A DNA stretch of 64,000 bases from Trichomonas vaginalis G3. Taxonomy: Eukaryota; Parabasalia; Trichomonadida; Trichomonadidae. Positions within the stretch are counted from its first letter, which is position 1; the number at the start of each line of letters is the position of its first letter. The notes beneath the pieces are model-generated. The model saw nothing but the letters and a program-made list of their open reading frames with translations. It did not search any database and was not told the origin of the DNA. The position numbers and the translations under genes are program-made. Location of the stretch: NCBI RefSeq assembly GCF_026262505.1, contig NC_067206.1, forward strand, positions 7,034,879 to 7,098,878. The letters run 5' to 3'. Positions 60,267 through 64,000 of the stretch are shown one piece after another.

Positions 60267-61095
60267 AATGTTTGTATAATTTTTAATAATTTTAATGATT
60301 TTTTTTATTTCCCACTATATTATCATAATAAATAATACATTGTGCATTTATCCATCTCCCTGCATCACTTATACAGAGATTAACACCGAATTAAGTAATG
60401 ATGCTTCAAAAAGGTTAATTATCTATTAAATACATATTTTTTTCATCTTTATCCATGTTATGCCAGAGTAAATAAGCTTGAAAGAGCTGTTGGTTACATT
60501 TTTTTTCTCATTTTTATCCTAATAACATAAATTTATTACCATTTAGTTATACTGTAAATTTTTACATTTATATCTCCAAAAATTCAAACATGAATATTTG
60601 CAAATTTAAATCTTGAGTAAAATTAGACAACAAGTAGTTAATTTATGCCATATCGCTGAGGGGTATTCCAACAACATAATAAATGACTTCAAAAAACCGG
60701 TATTTAAGTAATATTCAGATTTAAATTGCTCAAAGAGAAAATGAACATGATATTTATTGATTCTGGTGGTCAGTTAGTAAAAACAATTAATTTATAATTC
60801 AATATAATCTTTTCATTGGAATATTATTGCATTTTCATTCAAATCAAAATTGAGTTAAAATATAAACAATAAAGTGGCCCCATATATTCCTTACTGATAA
60901 TTAAACATAATTTCTTGTCATTAGTTTTGATTGTTCTTTCACAATTTTTGGCGGATAAAAAAAAGTATTATATGAAAAAGTGGACAACGGCGTTTTTTTA
61001 AAAAACTTATTTACCGAAAAAATAAAGTATCTTCATAAACAACATAATTTAAGTGTAATTTTTTTTCGGATATTACGATAATTAGAAAAAAAAAT
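60267..61095. other. Spacer without a gene
   Basis: 830 bp of AT-rich DNA; nothing recognised. Confidence 0.45.
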
Positions 61096-63707
61096 ATGTT
61101 CTGCTTCTTGATTGCCTTCTCGTTATCAAGAAAATCAATAGAGATTTCATTCGGATATCATGAAATAATGATTACCGAAGCAACAGATATTATTCTGGAC
61201 CAATATTCAAACTACACCGACACTTATATTCATTTGCTTTTCTTTAATCACGAAGAATTCCAATATCTTGAATATTCATATATTTACTTCCACACTCTAT
61301 ACCATCACACTGTTTCCCCAAAAAACGGTCCAGCTTTGTTAAAGTTTTGCATTTTCCCCATGAATGCATGTTGTACCATAGATTATATAGTAGTTTTTAA
61401 TGGGGGTAATGGAACATTCAACTTCGTGGATTCAGACTGGTACAAAATCATACTATTTATAAGCACAACAGAATATAATTACAAATTTGAAAAATTACCA
61501 CAAACTAATTATTATATCAGTCCATTTGGATCTGAAACTTTTCTAGATGGAAATATTGATTGTCATAATCGAAAGTTTCTAATTATAACTCCATGGAGAG
61601 GCAAATTTTACTTCAAAGCTGAAAAAGTGAATAAAAGCATTGAAACTCAAGGATTTATCATTGACAAAACTAATTCATTGGGATATAATGAAAGTTATTC
61701 ATTTGGAACTGAATTAACAGCTCAATTTGGAATGTATGAATATTTAGTTGACGAAACATCAACAGTTTTAAATATTCCACTTTTTGGTTACTATAGTTAC
61801 ATCATTTCTCACGAGTGCAAAGATATACTGTATAATATAGGTAATGATCAATGGGAGGAATTTCCTGTAATTAAAAAGCTTTCTAATCGAGAACGTTTAA
61901 CAATAAAATCAAAATCAGGAACAAAAAGTTTAAAAATACAGGTAATTTTTGTAAATTGGCCTAGTTGCGATCACTTTGATATAGTTTTGAATCCAGAAAA
62001 TGGCAAAGTTTATATGGGTGAAACATCCAACAGTTCAGAAAAAGTTATTTTTGCATCATGGAATCCGATGAATTTGAAAGAATATTTTAACTATACAGCA
62101 AAAATAGATAAAGAATAGGGTATTTATTTTCCTATGAAGTATTATTACATTGAAAATGGATTTGAGTTTAGAGGTATATTTAGTGTTCTCTATGAATTTC
62201 ATTCTATGAACACATTCACATTTGGTGCTTATGATTTTTTATCACTGGTTGAAGAAGAGTTGCCAAATTTAAATCATGGAATTTATCATTTGAAATCAGA
62301 ACCACTAATTGAAGAAAAGCAAAAAAGCGATATGGAGGAGTTTGTAATATTCTTCAAAGAAGAGGCAAAACAAGCAACAATTTTATTCAAAGAAAATGAA
62401 TTAAAAACTATCGTGCAGTCATCTCTTAAAGAATATTATTCTCTTTTAATCTTCACAAATGCACACGAGTTCATGTTTGAAGATGGTTCCCCTGTTAACC
62501 CAGTATATTCTTCAAAGCTTGGAGAAACCATAATATACAAAATTAAACCTATATCTGGATTCCCCACACTTGATATCCATTATGAATCGGCAAGATATGG
62601 CGAACGCTCAATTGTTGATGTAGTATACAATATTTTTGATATTGCAGTTAAATTTCAAATTCGGTCAAGAGGAATGTTAATTATCATGTCATCCGTGGAA
62701 TCAGAAATCTATCTTTTTGGTAATTTAGGATCAATGTACACTTGTCTTAAAGGAAATTATTTTAAGATTGATTGGGCAGAAAGCATTTTAGCATTTAATA
62801 ACTTAACTCAATTACCAATTGGAGCGCAAATTGGAAGGTTTACATTAAACAAATTAAAATCAGAATTTGACAACCCAGATTTAATTATTAGAGATGGTGA
62901 AGTCAGGACAATCACCGTTAATGAATCATCAGTTAATATTTATCCGTATTATGCCATTTTTATAGTGAAAGCGAAGTAGATATTAAAAATATTGATTATC
63001 ACTATAACATCAGATCCTACAATGGAACCCAAAATGTTACAATCGTTATGGAAGGATTATATGAAAATACATTTACATATTATAGAAAATCTTTCAATTT
63101 CGGCATCGATACATTATCCGACAAACCAATAGGATACAGAATTCGAAGAATGCATTTTCCTCAAGAAGTATATTCATATTATTCATTCTCAACAAATATC
63201 ACATGTTTAGATCAGGTTTCTTTTAATGTTACTGCTTGGACTAATGATCGAAAAGTCCAAAAGTTTATTGTTGAACCAGGTCAAACACTCACTTTGAAGA
63301 GTATTAATCTTCTCATATTTGACCCAATTATAAGCGATATCACGTTAAGCAGAATTATTTTTGATGAGCCCGACAAAGCCAAGAGGTTTGGAAATTTAAC
63401 ATATGATTTTTTGAATGCAATCTGGCCACCACAAACTCCAAATCCAACACCTGAACGGACACCTGCAATTACCATTATACCAGCACAAACAACTGCACCC
63501 GAAGAAGTAATCACGCCTACCAATGACCAAGGAAGCGATCAGAAGTCCAAATCTGGAAAACTAGGTGCTGGAGCGATTGCAGGAATAATTATTGGCATCA
63601 TCATTATTGCTGCTATATGCATTGGTGCATTTTTAATCATCAAGAAACATCAATTGAAAGTAGAAAAAGATTCTGAAGACCAAGTTCAATATATGAATAT
63701 GGTTTAA
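61096..63707 (+). pseudogene. Type I surface membrane protein gene, interrupted by one stop and one frameshift
   Basis: Starts MFCFLIAFSLSRKSIEIS, a plausible signal peptide. A long Asn/Tyr/Ser-rich ectodomain with many N-glycosylation sites follows. The frame meets TAG at 62,116-62,118 but continues in the same frame (GIYFPMKYYYIENGFEF) to about 62,960, where it shifts near a five-T run; coding resumes as YSESEVDIKNIDYHYNIRSY through 63,707. The C-terminus has a Pro/Thr-rich stalk (QTPNPTPERTPAITIIPAQT), the membrane span GAIAGIIIGIIIIAAICIGA and a 23-residue tail KKHQLKVEKDSEDQ to QYMNMV. This architecture fits trichomonad surface proteins. I recognise no ectodomain family. Either a pseudogene or a gene with two sequence errors. 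Confidence 0.7.
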
Positions 63708-64000
63708 TAAGAATTTGATTTTACATCGATTAAAATTATTTTTTTAAACATAGCATAATGAATATTATAATGTATAAATACAATAAAATTATCATAATAG
63801 CATGTGATTGCTTGTATCTGTTTTGTGGTGAATATAATTTACAGAATTAACAGAAGGAATGTATTTATAAATTAAAAATGCATAATCTGAGTTATCTGCA
63901 CAAAATTCAAGAAAAAAACATAAATGATTTTTAATTTCAGAATTATTTCGATATTGGAATATGGTGAGATCACATTTTCCGAATTTTTCCACTTAGATTT
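63708..64000. other. Right-edge spacer
   Basis: A minus-strand frame (63,792-63,992) without ATG, preceded directly by a stop, reads CDLTIFQYRNNSEIKNHLCF; it may be a gene fragment. Otherwise nothing recognised. Confidence 0.3.

Overview
The window is AT-rich, intron-poor protist DNA and best fits a trichomonad (Parabasalia), most likely Trichomonas vaginalis or a close relative. Grounds: a Maverick/Polinton, an ankyrin-repeat gene with the N-terminal domain expanded in T. vaginalis, a BTB gene ending in a discoidin-like domain, TLDc and LRR genes, and a surface protein with a Gly-rich transmembrane segment. The species call is inference from family memory; no search was run.

Layout. 1-8,058 is a repeat-rich stretch with one partial gene at the left edge. 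It holds a 2.27-kb TTAA-flanked DNA element (3,461-5,733) nested in an older hairpin-rich element, a 281-bp MITE-like repeat, and a 1.24-kb fold-back element that ends 75 bp before the first full gene. 8,059-32,160 is the main host gene block: a PHD-SET-like chromatin protein, an ankyrin gene split cleanly by a second copy of the 2.27-kb element, a frameshifted LRR-PP2C pseudophosphatase gene, a coiled-coil protein, a BTB gene with a 57-bp repeat and a premature stop, a TLDc remnant, another coiled-coil protein, an Ap4A phosphorylase-like protein, a ubiquitin-like fusion protein, an Ist1-like ESCRT protein and a Ser/Thr kinase. A second TTAA-flanked element lies at 27,506-28,603.

32,578-54,583 is one Maverick/Polinton of about 22.0 kb, flanked by the direct repeat CAAAG. 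It is largely palindromic: two arms of about 7.7 kb carry the same genes in mirror order around a 6.6-kb unique centre. Recognisable parts are an integrase, an FtsK/HerA-type packaging ATPase, a Dam-like adenine methylase, a phage-like tail fibre, HNH and KilA-N/T5orf172 proteins, and a three-member capsid-like family. I see no DNA polymerase B. The element is broken in several places and is treated as a fossil, though a young-looking one.

54,733-64,000 returns to host genes: a multi-pass membrane protein, an L-type lectin-like cargo receptor without an obvious ATG, a degenerate PAP2-family protein, a GH47 mannosidase-like type II membrane protein and a broken surface-protein gene. The lectin and GH47 proteins suggest ER glycoprotein sorting. 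Three host genes share the motif AAAAGTGACA just before the ATG, and similar motifs sit at the ends of several repeats.
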